From contig BFEA01000143.1 of NCBI GenBank assembly GCA_003427395.1, positions 931,782-957,766 on the forward strand: a stretch of DNA of 25,985 nucleotides, read 5' to 3'. Shown one piece after another: positions 8,006-17,590 of this stretch (its first letter is position 1; every line of letters starts with the position of its first letter). The position numbers were made by a program, and so were the translations under genes. The notes under the pieces were generated by a model that was not told where the DNA came from, ran no database searches, and saw only the letters and a list, made by a program, of their open reading frames with translations. Source of the DNA: Chara braunii. Lineage: Eukaryota > Streptophyta > Charophyceae > Charales > Characeae.

Positions 8006-8208
8006 GCGCGCAGCTCGGCTGGGCGCGGACACGTCGGGCAGGAGTCGACCGTTGTGCGGATGTGGGGCGGGTACCCGCTGGCGAGAGTGCCCAGCGGGGT
8101 TGGCCCGGTAGCTTGCTCAAAGTAGCGCAGCTGAACCGGTAGCACTAACCAAGGGCGCTTGCGCTCAATTTTTGATTTTTTGATTTTTCAATTTTTCAAT
8201 TTTCTAGG

Positions 8209-8253
8209 CTGGGCCGCCGCCCGGCCTGGCGTCCCCCGACCGGGCGGGCCCAG
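8209..8253. repeat. GC-rich imperfect inverted repeat
   Basis: The arms 8209-8224 and 8240-8253 (ctgggccgccgcccgg against ccgggcgggcccag) pair with a two-base bulge around a 15-nt loop. It sits right after a T-rich tract (8168-8203). Its role is unknown. Confidence 0.5.
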
Positions 8254-8374
8254 GGGGGTTCGCCTGGGAAATCCAGACGGCCCCAAAACCCAGCAGGGAT
8301 TTTTTTCATTTTTTATTTTTTGAAACCGGGGTTTTGCTGCGCTACCCTAGAGGGCGCTGGGGGGAGGGGGGCTG

Positions 8375-8409
8375 TCTCTCTCTCTCTCTCAACGGACGAT
8401 CCATCATCT

Positions 8410-8428
<19 letters not shown>
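8375..8428. repeat. Perfect hairpin at the start of the (GA)n tract
   Basis: (TC)8AAC at 8375-8393 is the exact reverse complement of GTT(GA)8 at 8410-8428, with a 16-nt loop. The microsatellite therefore occurs in both orientations around a short unique spacer. Confidence 0.9.
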
Positions 8429-8491
<63 letters not shown>

Positions 8492-8492
8492 N

Positions 8493-8547
<55 letters not shown>
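8413..8547. repeat. (GA)n microsatellite, about 135 bp
   Basis: A GA run with one undetermined base at 8492. Alternating Arg-Glu and Ser-Leu translations of this tract are artefacts. Confidence 0.95.
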
Positions 8548-8549
<2 letters not shown>

Positions 8550-8879
8550 GGAGGAGGTGGGGAAGTTCACGGAAGGGGGCAGATCTTCAAAAACGGAGTG
8601 TCACTTCAGGTGCAGCCATCAGGTACTACATAAGATGGCCACCGTTCTCTTTTGCAGAATGCACAATACTGACTGCCACATGGACAACAATTCCATAGGT
8701 AGAATTAATCGCTTGGATGGATCATACGAACTTTACTAAGTAGACCGCTTTGGGGAAAACCATAAAGTTGTGCCGTATAATAAATTTTTGCTCTTGGAAT
8801 TGCACCTTTGCTGGTATGCAAGCTTTTCGATCTGTTTCTTGCACTAGATTTCTGGGATTCTTCGGAACGGACATCAATG
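8548..8879 (+). other. Unassigned DNA before LINE copy A
   Basis: No recognised gene or element. The 5' limit of LINE copy A is unclear and could lie within this stretch. Confidence 0.3.
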
Positions 8880-10040
8880 CGCGGTTGTTGCTAGCCCAGG
8901 TAGCCATCCATATGAGATTGTGCAAACAACAAACTCGAAATATCTTCAGGAAGATGGACAAAGAATTCAACCCCTTGAAAAGAACAGGCTTGCAGGAAGA
9001 CTTTGAAGCGGAATGTCTCTGCAACGAACAGATAGCACAGATAGAGGGCTTCTCAAGAGCACGCTCTAGCCTTTATAAGAGAGGAAGATGGCAGAAAAAA
9101 CTGGCTTACTTTCTCCATGCATAGCCTTGAAGAGCCAGGACCAGACTACTGCAAAGTCAACAAAAACCCGTTAGCACAAGTCACAGTCAACGAAAGCAAA
9201 CTAAGAAAGGTCATAGTAATAGAAAACGAGGAACTTGTTATATTCCAACCACAAACCACAATATAGGATTTAGAATTTGACCCAGCAGAATGGGCTTGGA
9301 ACCTAAAGCAAAAGTTCACAAGAATAGATCGCAGAATCAACCTGATCAACTATACCACTAGCCTAGGCTATAAACTTAGAAGTAGATCAACAACACCGGA
9401 TACAGTCATGGCAGACCGCTGGACGAAACACCTCAAAGTAGATCTTGTGTTATTAAAAGAAATCCCATGGAATCAAATAGCAATCTTACACCCCCCCAAG
9501 TTCCAAAGTCTACAATGGTTAATCCTATACCTAGCAATCCAGCTCAATCAATGGGTGAACTTCAGAAGAAAAAAAGAGGATAGAAACCCCTTAAACGAAT
9601 ATGCGCCAACTGTTCAGAGGATCAAATAGAGAACCTGTTCCACTGTTTCCTCCAATGCCCCAAAATCAAACCCACATGGTTTAAGATAGCTCAGATATGG
9701 TCCTCAACAACCAACAGAAACTTCACAACGAGCCCTACCCTTATTTCTACTAGGTTTCACATCACCAGACGACTGGTCCCCCTTACAAACCAATCTTTTC
9801 CAAATCCTGCGCAAGTCAGCACTATGGTCCATACGGAGAAAAAGATGCCAGGAAACAATAGACAAACAACCAATGCACGTGCAGGAAGCATGGAGTATAC
9901 TCCGACAACAGGTGGAAACGGAATACAGGGTTTTATGGCGCAAAGCCAAGAAGAAAATGAAAGCAAATGCACCTAATGCATGGGTCCTGGGGACCATCTC
10001 ACGCAAGTGTGTACATGTCATGCATCACTCTCACACCCAA
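8880..10040 (+). mobile_element. LINE copy A, 5'-truncated ORF2 3' part
   Basis: This is the C-terminal, post-RT part of a LINE ORF2 on the plus strand. Two blocks match copy C (minus strand): DLEFDPAEWAW here against DLEVDPAEWGW there, and IPWNQIAILHP with SLQWLILYLAI here against IPWDQYANIRP with SLQWLIIYWAV there. A zf-RVT-like zinc motif and a C-terminal tail follow. Stops (for example at 9122 and near 9267) and a frameshift near 9715 show decay. The 5' end is a truncation, typical of LINE insertion; the 3' end runs into short UTR-like sequence before the N gap. Confidence 0.75.
9596..10040 (+). pseudogene. LINE ORF2 C-terminal zf-RVT region (copy A)
   Basis: The frame reads ICANCSEDQIENLFHCFLQCPK, a C-x2-C ... 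H-x4-C zinc-binding motif of the zf-RVT type, then WFKIAQIW. A frameshift near 9715 moves to another frame reading LGFTSPDDW, LFQILRKSALWSIRRKRCQE and EAWSILRQQVE, ending at a TGA near 10041. The hydrophobic block followed by LWSIRRKR matches the tail of copies B and C (LARWVIWKHR; RRATLWVIWKARC). Such tails are thought to help bind the RNA template. Confidence 0.7.
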
Positions 10041-10152
10041 TGATCAATAGTCTCCATTCATAGACAAAGGTAGATGAGAAGAGGACCGAGTTCCACAGCT
10101 TATATTATCAGAAATATGAATACAAAGTGTTTCAAAGTTCCCCTGAGTCCAG
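10041..10152 (+). other. Short tail beyond LINE copy A up to the gap
   Basis: No open reading frame of note. It may be 3' UTR of copy A, but the 3' end is hidden by the N gap. Confidence 0.3.
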
Positions 10153-10752
10153 NNNNNNNNNNNNNNNNNNNNNNNNNNNNNNNNNNNNNNNNNNNNNNNN
10201 NNNNNNNNNNNNNNNNNNNNNNNNNNNNNNNNNNNNNNNNNNNNNNNNNNNNNNNNNNNNNNNNNNNNNNNNNNNNNNNNNNNNNNNNNNNNNNNNNNNN
10301 NNNNNNNNNNNNNNNNNNNNNNNNNNNNNNNNNNNNNNNNNNNNNNNNNNNNNNNNNNNNNNNNNNNNNNNNNNNNNNNNNNNNNNNNNNNNNNNNNNNN
10401 NNNNNNNNNNNNNNNNNNNNNNNNNNNNNNNNNNNNNNNNNNNNNNNNNNNNNNNNNNNNNNNNNNNNNNNNNNNNNNNNNNNNNNNNNNNNNNNNNNNN
10501 NNNNNNNNNNNNNNNNNNNNNNNNNNNNNNNNNNNNNNNNNNNNNNNNNNNNNNNNNNNNNNNNNNNNNNNNNNNNNNNNNNNNNNNNNNNNNNNNNNNN
10601 NNNNNNNNNNNNNNNNNNNNNNNNNNNNNNNNNNNNNNNNNNNNNNNNNNNNNNNNNNNNNNNNNNNNNNNNNNNNNNNNNNNNNNNNNNNNNNNNNNNN
10701 NNNNNNNNNNNNNNNNNNNNNNNNNNNNNNNNNNNNNNNNNNNNNNNNNNNN
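10153..10752. other. Assembly gap of 600 N
   Basis: Exactly 600 undetermined bases. Reading frames crossing it have no meaning. Confidence 0.99.
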
Positions 10753-11844
10753 ACACATTTACTGCTTGAACAGACACTTTCCTTTGCACGAACAGGTACA
10801 CTGCCTGCACGTACAGACACATTCTTACCCGAACAGACATGACATACACATCTCCTGGTGAACAGGTAAGTCTTTTGACAATGCCCTTTGCCTTAGATTT
10901 AGATGTGCCTGTTGATAGAGAACTTGACCTTTGACCTGCTTTCACGTTTCTGAGCCCTGGCGAGATACCTTTTCACAATGCTTTACTTTTACAAGGCCCG
11001 TGTTGCCTTACTTTTACAAGGCCTGAGGCCTACATCGGGTAAAGGCCCTTTTACTAAAGCCAAACAAATCCAAACCAAATTTGAGGATAAAATTACCTTG
11101 CCAAGGGCGAGATAGCAACCGTCAAAGTCCAGGGCCTAATCTTTACAATGTGGAATGATTCAACACAAACCACTAATTCAGACTCAGGACCATTGTATAA
11201 CCCACCAGATTCCTTGAGCACCCGGATCAATTCCCACTAAAGCACCACAGGCTTCCATACCAGAGGCACACAACAAGCACAATCGACTTTCCCTCGCCCG
11301 TATCTAGACCAAACATTCCCCCCTCAACAACTTATCCTCCTACGACAACACTTTACAGGCTTCTACTAACAGGCTGCATGCTAAACATTAAATCCACACA
11401 GACCCCATCCCCAATATAAGGAACCTCACAGCCCTAACTCCCCTTAAACCTCCCCAGACCCTTCTCTCCCCTCTTACACGCTACTAGCCCCGTCACCCCC
11501 CACACAAACCACCCTGAGCCCAACCCACCCCAGCCACGAATCCACACACTCGACCTCATCCACCGTCCAACCCCACAACCTAGACCTACAAACACCCATT
11601 CTAAAAAATACTGACCCCACCGCATACACAGCTCCCAGAAAAGTCCTTTCTATCCAGCTAATACAGGAATAACTTAGGTTACGAGATATAGACCATAAGA
11701 AGGGTTTTCAAGTAAAGGTAAGCAGGACAGCTAAAATAGCTAGGTCTTAAGTTTTAGCACCAGGTAGATTTTATAGCAAAGGAAAGACAACACAGAGAGG
11801 AAAAACGTTAAGCCTACCCACAGACAATTCCAACTAGACTGGAA
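10753..11844. other. Unassigned C-rich DNA with short direct repeats
   Basis: No gene recognised. A (g)aacag motif recurs at 10768, 10790, 10811 (gtacag), 10831 and 10860 with 20-29 bp spacing. ttacttttacaaggcc occurs twice, 25 bp apart (10983 and 11008). 11400-11640 is strongly C-rich on the plus strand. Confidence 0.5.
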
Positions 11845-11915
11845 AGGGTTTAGGGTTTATCAGGTCCTAAAGAGGAGGACCACATCGAGTAGAGTTTAGG
11901 GTTTAGGGTTTAGGG
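11845..11915 (+). repeat. Short interstitial TTTAGGG telomeric repeats
   Basis: Three exact TTTAGGG units at 11895-11915, with a weaker gggtttagggttta near 11847-11858. TTTAGGG is the plant-type telomere unit. The copies are too few to be a chromosome end. Confidence 0.85.
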
Positions 11916-12111
11916 ACCCTCGGGGCACGCCTGGCCACGGTGGTGACGGAGATCGGGAAAGCTTCTACAATAGTTTAAAATTAAGTAGGCAGTAGACATG
12001 ATCCTCAATCTGAGTGCCGTACGAGTAGAAGGGTTGAGATCCTTGGTGGTGTGATGTATTCAGGAGATGAGGGGAGAAAGGTGATGGCGCCATGATATGT
12101 AAAGCTCACTT
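11916..12111. other. Unassigned DNA
   Basis: No gene or repeat recognised between the telomeric repeats and the T-rich tract. Confidence 0.3.
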
Positions 12112-12183
12112 CTTCTTATTCTTATTCTTCTTCTTCTTCTTCTTCTTTTTCTTTTTTTTTTCTCTTAAAAAAAAAAAAAAAAA
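12112..12183 (-). repeat. (TTC)n, poly(T) and poly(A) tract at the 3' end of LINE copy B
   Basis: A (TTC)n run, then T-runs, then about 18 A on the plus strand. Read on the minus strand this is the A-rich tail expected after a LINE 3' end, here preceded by a T-run that could fold back on it. Confidence 0.7.
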
Positions 12184-12314
12184 GGTACTTAAGGTCCTGG
12201 CTCCTTTCCATTCTGGGGAGCGTCAGTCCGGTTCCTATCCCCCTGACAAGTCGAAATTGAATACGCACACGCTTCCTTCCGTACGGCTGAAGGACCCCTG
12301 ATCAGCATCGATTG

Positions 12315-12329
12315 CTTCCCTGGAGGAGG
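12315..12329 (-). other. Candidate LINE 3' UTR stem-loop (copy B)
   Basis: CTTCC-CTGGA-GGAGG forms five pairs including one wobble, at the same place as clearer stem-loops in copies E and C, just after the shared ggacccct block. Confidence 0.35.
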
Positions 12330-12573
12330 ATTGACACTCAGCTTGCCCTGCCCACTTGTTCCTCTCAGGCTCCATCCAAGGCCTGCCAGATAGATCTATG
12401 CAGAAATAGAATAGTGGAAAGATCCGCTACCAGTTGTGTATCTGAGCCTTTCTCTTCTCCCGCTCGTCCGACTGTCCCTGTTGTTGCTCAACAAGATATT
12501 GCCTCTTCCTGGGGTTCTTGGCTTGGCATAACCTCATGACTGGGCCTGGTACCTCTTCTTCCATCTCAGCCTG

Positions 12574-13080
12574 TTATCTGTGAGGGTGGCGATCTTGCCC
12601 TATAGAATCCAGTCTCTCTGGAATGTGTCTCTTGCTTACTTGTCCTTCTGGTCTGTGTTTCATAGGATCCACTATCTTTCGCCATCTGCTTCGGATTTCA
12701 GTCTCCACCATACTCAGCAGTAGAGACGACATTTCTTCTCGTGCCACCCCTGCTCCTTCGATTGTCAATGTGCGTCTGTGTTTCCATATGACCCAGCGTG
12801 CCAATTTCCTGAGCAGATTGAACCAGACTTTCCTGCTGCCCTTGATGTTACTTGGGGTGTTAGCGAAGAGTAGGATAGTTAGAGGGGGGATGTTGGGAGG
12901 TGGTGCTGCGAAGAGGATTGACCAAAGTTCCAGAACCTTGTTCCAGATCCAGGTCGTTTCGGGACAGAAGAGAAGGCAGTGGGGTATGTCTTCGGGTATG
13001 TTGTTGTTACACAACATGCAGGACGCTGAGCTGTCTGGGTCTGAGTGTTTTCTTCTCTCGTGAAGCCATTGGTTGACAGG
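12574..13080 (-). pseudogene. LINE ORF2 C-terminal zf-RVT region (copy B)
   Basis: The minus frame reads SCMLCNNNIPEDIPHCLLFCPET, a C-x2-C ... H-x4-C motif, then WIWNKVLELW, LARWVIWKHRRT and a charged tail ending at 12574. It matches the zf-RVT tails of copies A and C. The start is not genuine: the frame is open from about 13063, with QWLHERRKHSD further upstream. Confidence 0.75.
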
Positions 13081-13691
13081 GAGGGCTGCTTGAGCTATGA
13101 GCTACTGCATACTACGCATTCTGATCGGTCTGATGAGAAGATATTTGGTCAATGGGATGGTAAGGGGGGTCTCGGGGTCTAGGTGGAGGATGTTTCTTCA
13201 CTTCGTCACCAGCCTGGGTTCGGGTCTGTGGTCTGCAGTCCGAGGTCGTACCCAAACTTTACATCATATTCTGTAATCGTTCTTGACCCTTGGTGGTGCC
13301 CTATTCCCATATCCACTCCTGTGGGTCGAATTCGAGCTCCTCAATTCTGAGTTCTGGTTGGAAGATGATCCACGGCTTGTTGTGAGAGACTCTAACCTTC
13401 CTAAGCCAGAAGGTTTCTACCTATTCGTTCTGTGGTGTTTTGTTTTGAGCTTCTAGTTCGTATAGACTGCGATTGGTGATAGGATAGGATATGAAGTTGG
13501 CCTGGTAGCTGGTTGGATCTGGTCTAGACTTAGGATGGCCGTCCACAGGGGAGGGATGCTTTGGTGGATTTTCGCTATGTTGGTGCTCATGAAGTGAAAC
13601 CTTTCAGGAGGGTCCGGAGTTCTTGGTCGGATAGCCAGTCCAGTCTCTCGTCAGACAATAAATGTTTGACCTGCCATACTCCTCTCTCTAC

Positions 13692-14436
13692 TTAGGATAG
13701 CCATCTGCGATCTTTTGCCCCGAGGGTCCAGGGTTTGCCCTCTGTGTCCTTGATCCAAGGATTGCAGAACAGGGGCTGCCTGAGGACTTCCTCTTTGTTG
13801 CTCGGTGTCCCTCTCTTGTTTGGCATCAATCGGCGCCAGGCCTTCAGAATCGGTGTCCAATAGGTGTTGGGTGTGGGATTGGGCTGAGTACATAGTGCTT
13901 GCTGGGTTTTCCTCGTTGATCTCTTTGATTTGAGCGACCAGTCTTTGGCCATGATCCAGAACAGGCCGCTCATGTTAGGTGGAGATGTTACAGGTGCCAG
14001 GTTCCTTATGCTGTCTAAGGCCAGTTTAGTCCAGGGAAGCGATTGTTTGGTTAGGATCTTGACTATCCATTTCATCTGAAGCGCGATCGCTTCCTGTTTT
14101 ATGCCTAGACCCCCTTCGTGCGGTTTCCTGATGACGATTTGCCAGGCCACTTTGTTTATGCCGGAGGATCAGTTGGGGTCCGGTCCACAGGAAGGATCTG
14201 GCCCTAGCCTTCAGGCTCTTTAGGTCGTCATCAGGTGGGGACCATATGAATGCCATGTACCATAGCGTGGAGAATATTGTCATGTTAATGATTAGTGCTC
14301 TGCCCAGCAGAGAAGCCTGGGCTCTTTTGCAGGGAGCTAGGCGGGTTATTGCTTTGGCAATTAAATTCTCCCCCATCCTTGCCAGATGCCGTCTTTGTTG
14401 ATCATGATGCCCAGATACCGGAGTGCTTGGTCGCAC
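13692..14436 (-). pseudogene. LINE ORF2 post-RT region (copy B)
   Basis: Two overlapping minus frames cover it. 14436-14026 includes AQASLLGRALIINMTIFSTLWYMAFIW and KARARSFLWTG; 14150-13692 includes GGLGIKQEAIALQMKWIVKILT, SGLFWIMAKDW and KEEVLRQPLF. They match the region after the RT thumb in copy C (IAQFQALQLKWIIKLL; KEEVLRQPPF) and in copy D (FTSLLGRALTINNSIFSMMWY). A frameshift near 14100 separates them. 13081-13691 between this and the zinc region is more decayed. Confidence 0.7.
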
Positions 14437-14608
14437 ATCATCATCTTCTTAATAATTTCCATGTGTGTTGGCAGTTAAATTCTCCNTGTGTGTTGGCAGT
14501 TAAATTCTCCCCCATCCTTGCCAGATGCTGTCTTTGTTGATCATGATGCCCAGATACCGGAGTGCTTGGTCGCACATCATCTTCTTCTTAATATTTTCCA
14601 TGTGTGTT
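14354..14608. repeat. About 114-bp tandem duplication inside LINE copy B, with an unmerged contig overlap
   Basis: The segment from 14354 reappears from 14493 with a few mismatches. At 14486 a single N is flanked by the same 24-bp sequence (14462-14485 and 14487-14510), as when two contig ends that overlap are not merged. Removing that overlap leaves a tandem unit of about 114 bp. Confidence 0.85.
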
Positions 14609-15046
14609 ATATAATTTCTTAGTGTCGGGAGAGTAAGATCACAAGAGTAGGAGCGTGTGTGAACGAGAGAGGGATAGAGGGAGAGAGTGCATTAGTGCTT
14701 GTGAGTCCGAGAGAATACAGGAGGGTGTGCATGTGCGAGAGTGAGAGAGAGAAAGAAGACTGTGGGGAAAGTGCGATTGTGGGAGAGAATGACAAGAATG
14801 AACGGGCAGGAATTACTTGAGTTCACCTGGTCTTATATCCGACTAGGCACGTGAGCCGACTTGAAGGTTGGGAAAAGTGTGCACTAACACAGGATCAACA
14901 GCGGGCTGATAAATAGCACGCTTGTGAATAGCGCACACCCGGACCTGATCCCGTCCGGGTAAAATCGAATTTAGCCCTGCGAGCAGATCTATTGGACGGG
15001 GGTGATGAACTGAGCGAGTGGGGGAAAGTGGAGAAGTGAACGGGGG

Positions 15047-15048
<2 letters not shown>
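14609..15048. other. Purine-rich unassigned DNA
   Basis: No gene recognised. Many gagaga-type stretches lead into the (GA)n tract. Confidence 0.4.

Positions 15049-15110
<62 letters not shown>
15049..15110. repeat. (GA)n microsatellite
   Basis: An uninterrupted GA run preceded by a G-run (15042-15049). Confidence 0.95.
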
Positions 15111-15116
<6 letters not shown>

Positions 15117-16149
15117 GTGGCGAAAACAATGAAAAATCGCTGCTATTAAATCTCATGGATCAACTTGTAAACTCGACCTGGTACATTGTAGGCTCTGCGG
15201 GATGAGAAGCAGTGGATCTGGGGTGACATGACTGATAGAGTGAGGAAAATGTAATGGGTACAAGGAACCCTCCACAGCCACGGCCTGTCATGAAGAACAA
15301 TGCAGCTCTCATGCTCCAAGCATTGAACATATCTCAACTCAGTGAAAAAGGGCGGTCAATCACCCTTGACAGGTATTAGAAGAATGGCAACAAAATTTCG
15401 ATGGACAGGTTTTTACCTCCGCGGCCATCATTCCAATAAAAGGTTGACGTCTTCCATTACCTTTTTTTTTTTTTTTTTGACGTCTTCCATCACCTACTTG
15501 AGATCGGATTGAAATTTGAGCAATCTCAAAGCCCGTTTCAGTAAATCAAGATATTGCAGACCAATGGCTCACAGAACCAAGTATTGCCCTCAACAATTCC
15601 TCCACTTGCCGCCCCGTACGACACCAGCATCGAGCTTCCGTTCAATGGTCGGGCTCTCGTCAACTGAAAACCAGATACCTCCCCACGAGCAACATAGTAT
15701 TTTTTTTATTATCCAGCAGATAATCATGATAATATGTTGGGCTAACCTAGCTGAATGGACGTAGCAGTGCCATCATCCTCATAGTGAAGCCCGTCCAGAA
15801 CGGAATGAGAATGCATCTGAGCCAGATAATGATCAGTCCGACACTGTAAGCCTTCCGTAAGCAGGTGTTGCCCAAGCCCGGACAAACATTTCCCTTATTC
15901 TTGCAAAATTTAGACGTTAATTAGACAGGCATTCTCGACATTTCCGAAATTTTTGGAGTTAACCTATCAGGGCTTTGGTGCTACTGAGTTATTGGTAGCA
16001 GCAAGTGGAGAATGGGTCGAGTAAAACCCACGTCCATACACCCTGTTAAAGATGGCATTTGCAGCGTTTTTTAACTTTCTCATTTCTAAGCTGATTATCA
16101 AAACAGAGGGCAGGGGACAAGGAGATACAGCGAGGGACAGGGTCAATCT
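15111..16149. other. Mostly unassigned DNA
   Basis: No confident gene. A poly(T) run lies near 15462-15478, followed by a second copy of the preceding gacgtcttccat motif (about 15447 and 15479). Weak minus-strand frames exist but have no recognised motif. Confidence 0.3.
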
Positions 16150-16374
16150 CATGTGTGAGGCAGAGGCTGTGGGCTTGCATAACCGTTCTCATGAAAGCCA
16201 TAGAATGCTCCTGTGAACTTGATTGCCGTGAGCTGCCACATAGTCTGTACCCATGTATATGCATCCCTTTTCCATTTATGTGAAGTGAGCACCTTTGTGA
16301 TAACTCCCCAATGAGCAAGCAACTTTCCAGAGGTATGATTGAACCTACTGTTTGGGAATGTATCAAATCCCCTG
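16150..16374 (-). CDS. Possible exon, Cache-like extracellular region
   Basis: Minus-strand open stretch after a possible acceptor (gggcacag near 16375-16382). It encodes FDTFPNSRFNHTSGKLLAHWG, ITKVLTSHKWKRDAYTW and MWQLTAIKFTGAFYGFHENG. A possible donor (gaacg|gttatg) lies near 16188; the frame itself stays open to a TGA at 16149. The W-rich segment ending in FYGFHENG resembles the strand in Cache domains that typically reads (I/Y)YGFEDG. The family is uncertain. It could belong with the exon at 6220-6452 on the same strand, but the adapter, the gap and two LINE copies lie between them. Confidence 0.3.
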
Positions 16375-16880
16375 GCTGTGCCCAATCACAGAGCACTGAG
16401 CGAACGGCATGAGCGGAGAATTCCTTTTCTTTCCAGATTTTTGTGATTAAAGATCCATTTGATAATTGTTCGATTGCTCAACGTAGGGCCGTTAGCAAGC
16501 GGGAAGAGCCCTAAGCAAAGGCTGTAACCGTTGCTGTTTGACGGGGACAGTTCTGAGTAAAGGTGGTGATTTTTGCCGCTTTTGCAACAAGCCTACTCTA
16601 AAACTTCGAAATCATCCATTCAGGTTTTCCGCATATCCCTAGGGTTGCACTAACCCTTGTCGTCATGCATGTCACTCTGGATTTTGTAGCTGGAATTCTT
16701 ATCGCCGGTGTTCATGATTAACTTGCTGACTGATGCAAAAGCTCTCTTTGTTTCACCATATTCTCAGCCCTTCATACGATTAGTCAAATACCAAAATAGC
16801 CCTGTGGATCTGGGAAACTGGAGGCCGTGCCCTGAAAAGGGATTCTACCCAGTTTTCAGACCCACGGGTGAAAGACGGTG
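16375..16880. other. Unassigned DNA
   Basis: No gene, RNA or repeat recognised. Confidence 0.3.
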
Positions 16881-17590
16881 TTTTTTTTTTTTTTTTTTTA
16901 GAAAACGGAACCTTATGGCCCGGGCTCCTTTTCCATTCTGGGGAGCGTCAGTCCGGTTCCTATTCCACCGGCAAGTCAAAAAGAATATTACATCATGATT
17001 ACAAACACACGCTTCCTTCCGTACGGCCGAAGGACCCCTGATCAGCATTGATTACTCCATTCGCATGGAGGATTGACTGTCAGCTTGCCTGGCTATGCCT
17101 TTCCCTCTCAGGTCTGCTGTGCAGATCTGCCAAATAGGGTCCGTAAACCAAGAAAAGGTCTAGCCCTTTCCCTGCTCCCTATCCCTCACTATGTTCCCCA
17201 ACGTGTATTCCCTTTTACCCTAGAGATCCACAGCCTGTATTCAACGCCCTCCCCCTTGTTACGTCTGGTCCAGTCTGACCCTTGCCCCGTCCGCCTTGGG
17301 GTGTTATGCTCCATCTGAGATAGCTATCTGATTCAGTCTGTCAACTTCTTACTACTTACAGTCCCTGACCTGAAAACCAATGTTTAAGACCCTAACACCC
17401 TCACCTTAACCTTCCCTTATTCCACCTCGAAAAAACTTTCCTTCTGGAGATGGCCTAATGATTATGAGCCCAATATAGTCTTCGCTTTTTCTCTCCCTGT
17501 TGTACTGTATATAGTCTGTCCAGCTTGATGTAGGGGATTATCCGCTCCGTCTTAAGCCCGTGCGTGCATTCCCTCTTGCTGCCCTCTCCC
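16881..17590 (-). mobile_element. LINE copy E, 3' UTR-only insertion
   Basis: A poly(A) tail (T-run 16881-16899 on the plus strand) is followed by 3' UTR sequence clearly related to copies B and C: a 31-bp identical block with B (16933-16963), then gcttccttccgtacggc and ggacccctgatcagcat. No ORF2 follows, only pyrimidine-rich plus-strand sequence, so this is a severely 5'-truncated insert. It ends where the tail of copy C begins. Confidence 0.8.
17055..17070 (-). other. LINE 3' UTR stem-loop (copy E)
   Basis: CTCCAT-TCGC-ATGGAG: a six-pair stem with a four-base loop, at the same place as the stem-loop of copy C but with a different closing pair. Confidence 0.55.

Larger units (their letters stand above)
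12184..14608 (-). mobile_element. LINE copy B, 5'-truncated
   Basis: Minus-strand LINE with 3' UTR (12184-12573), zf-RVT region (12574-13080) and post-RT ORF2 (up to about 14436), ending in a tandem duplication near 14354-14608. Its 3' UTR shares a 31-bp identical block with copy E (12208-12238 here, 16933-16963 there). ORF2 is broken by many frameshifts, so the copy is inactive. The RT catalytic core is absent, consistent with 5' truncation. Confidence 0.85.

Noticed and set aside
8320-8739. Long Arg-Glu/Ser-Leu alternating open frames
   Set aside because: They are translations of the (GA)n tract and its complement.
10768-10865. Spaced short repeats as a CRISPR array
   Set aside because: The repeated part is only about 6 bp with irregular spacing, and the genome is eukaryotic.
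10044-10945. Long open frames across the N gap
   Set aside because: They consist of undetermined residues; the gap has no stops by construction.
11895-11915. True chromosome end
   Set aside because: Only three telomere units, with ordinary sequence on both sides.
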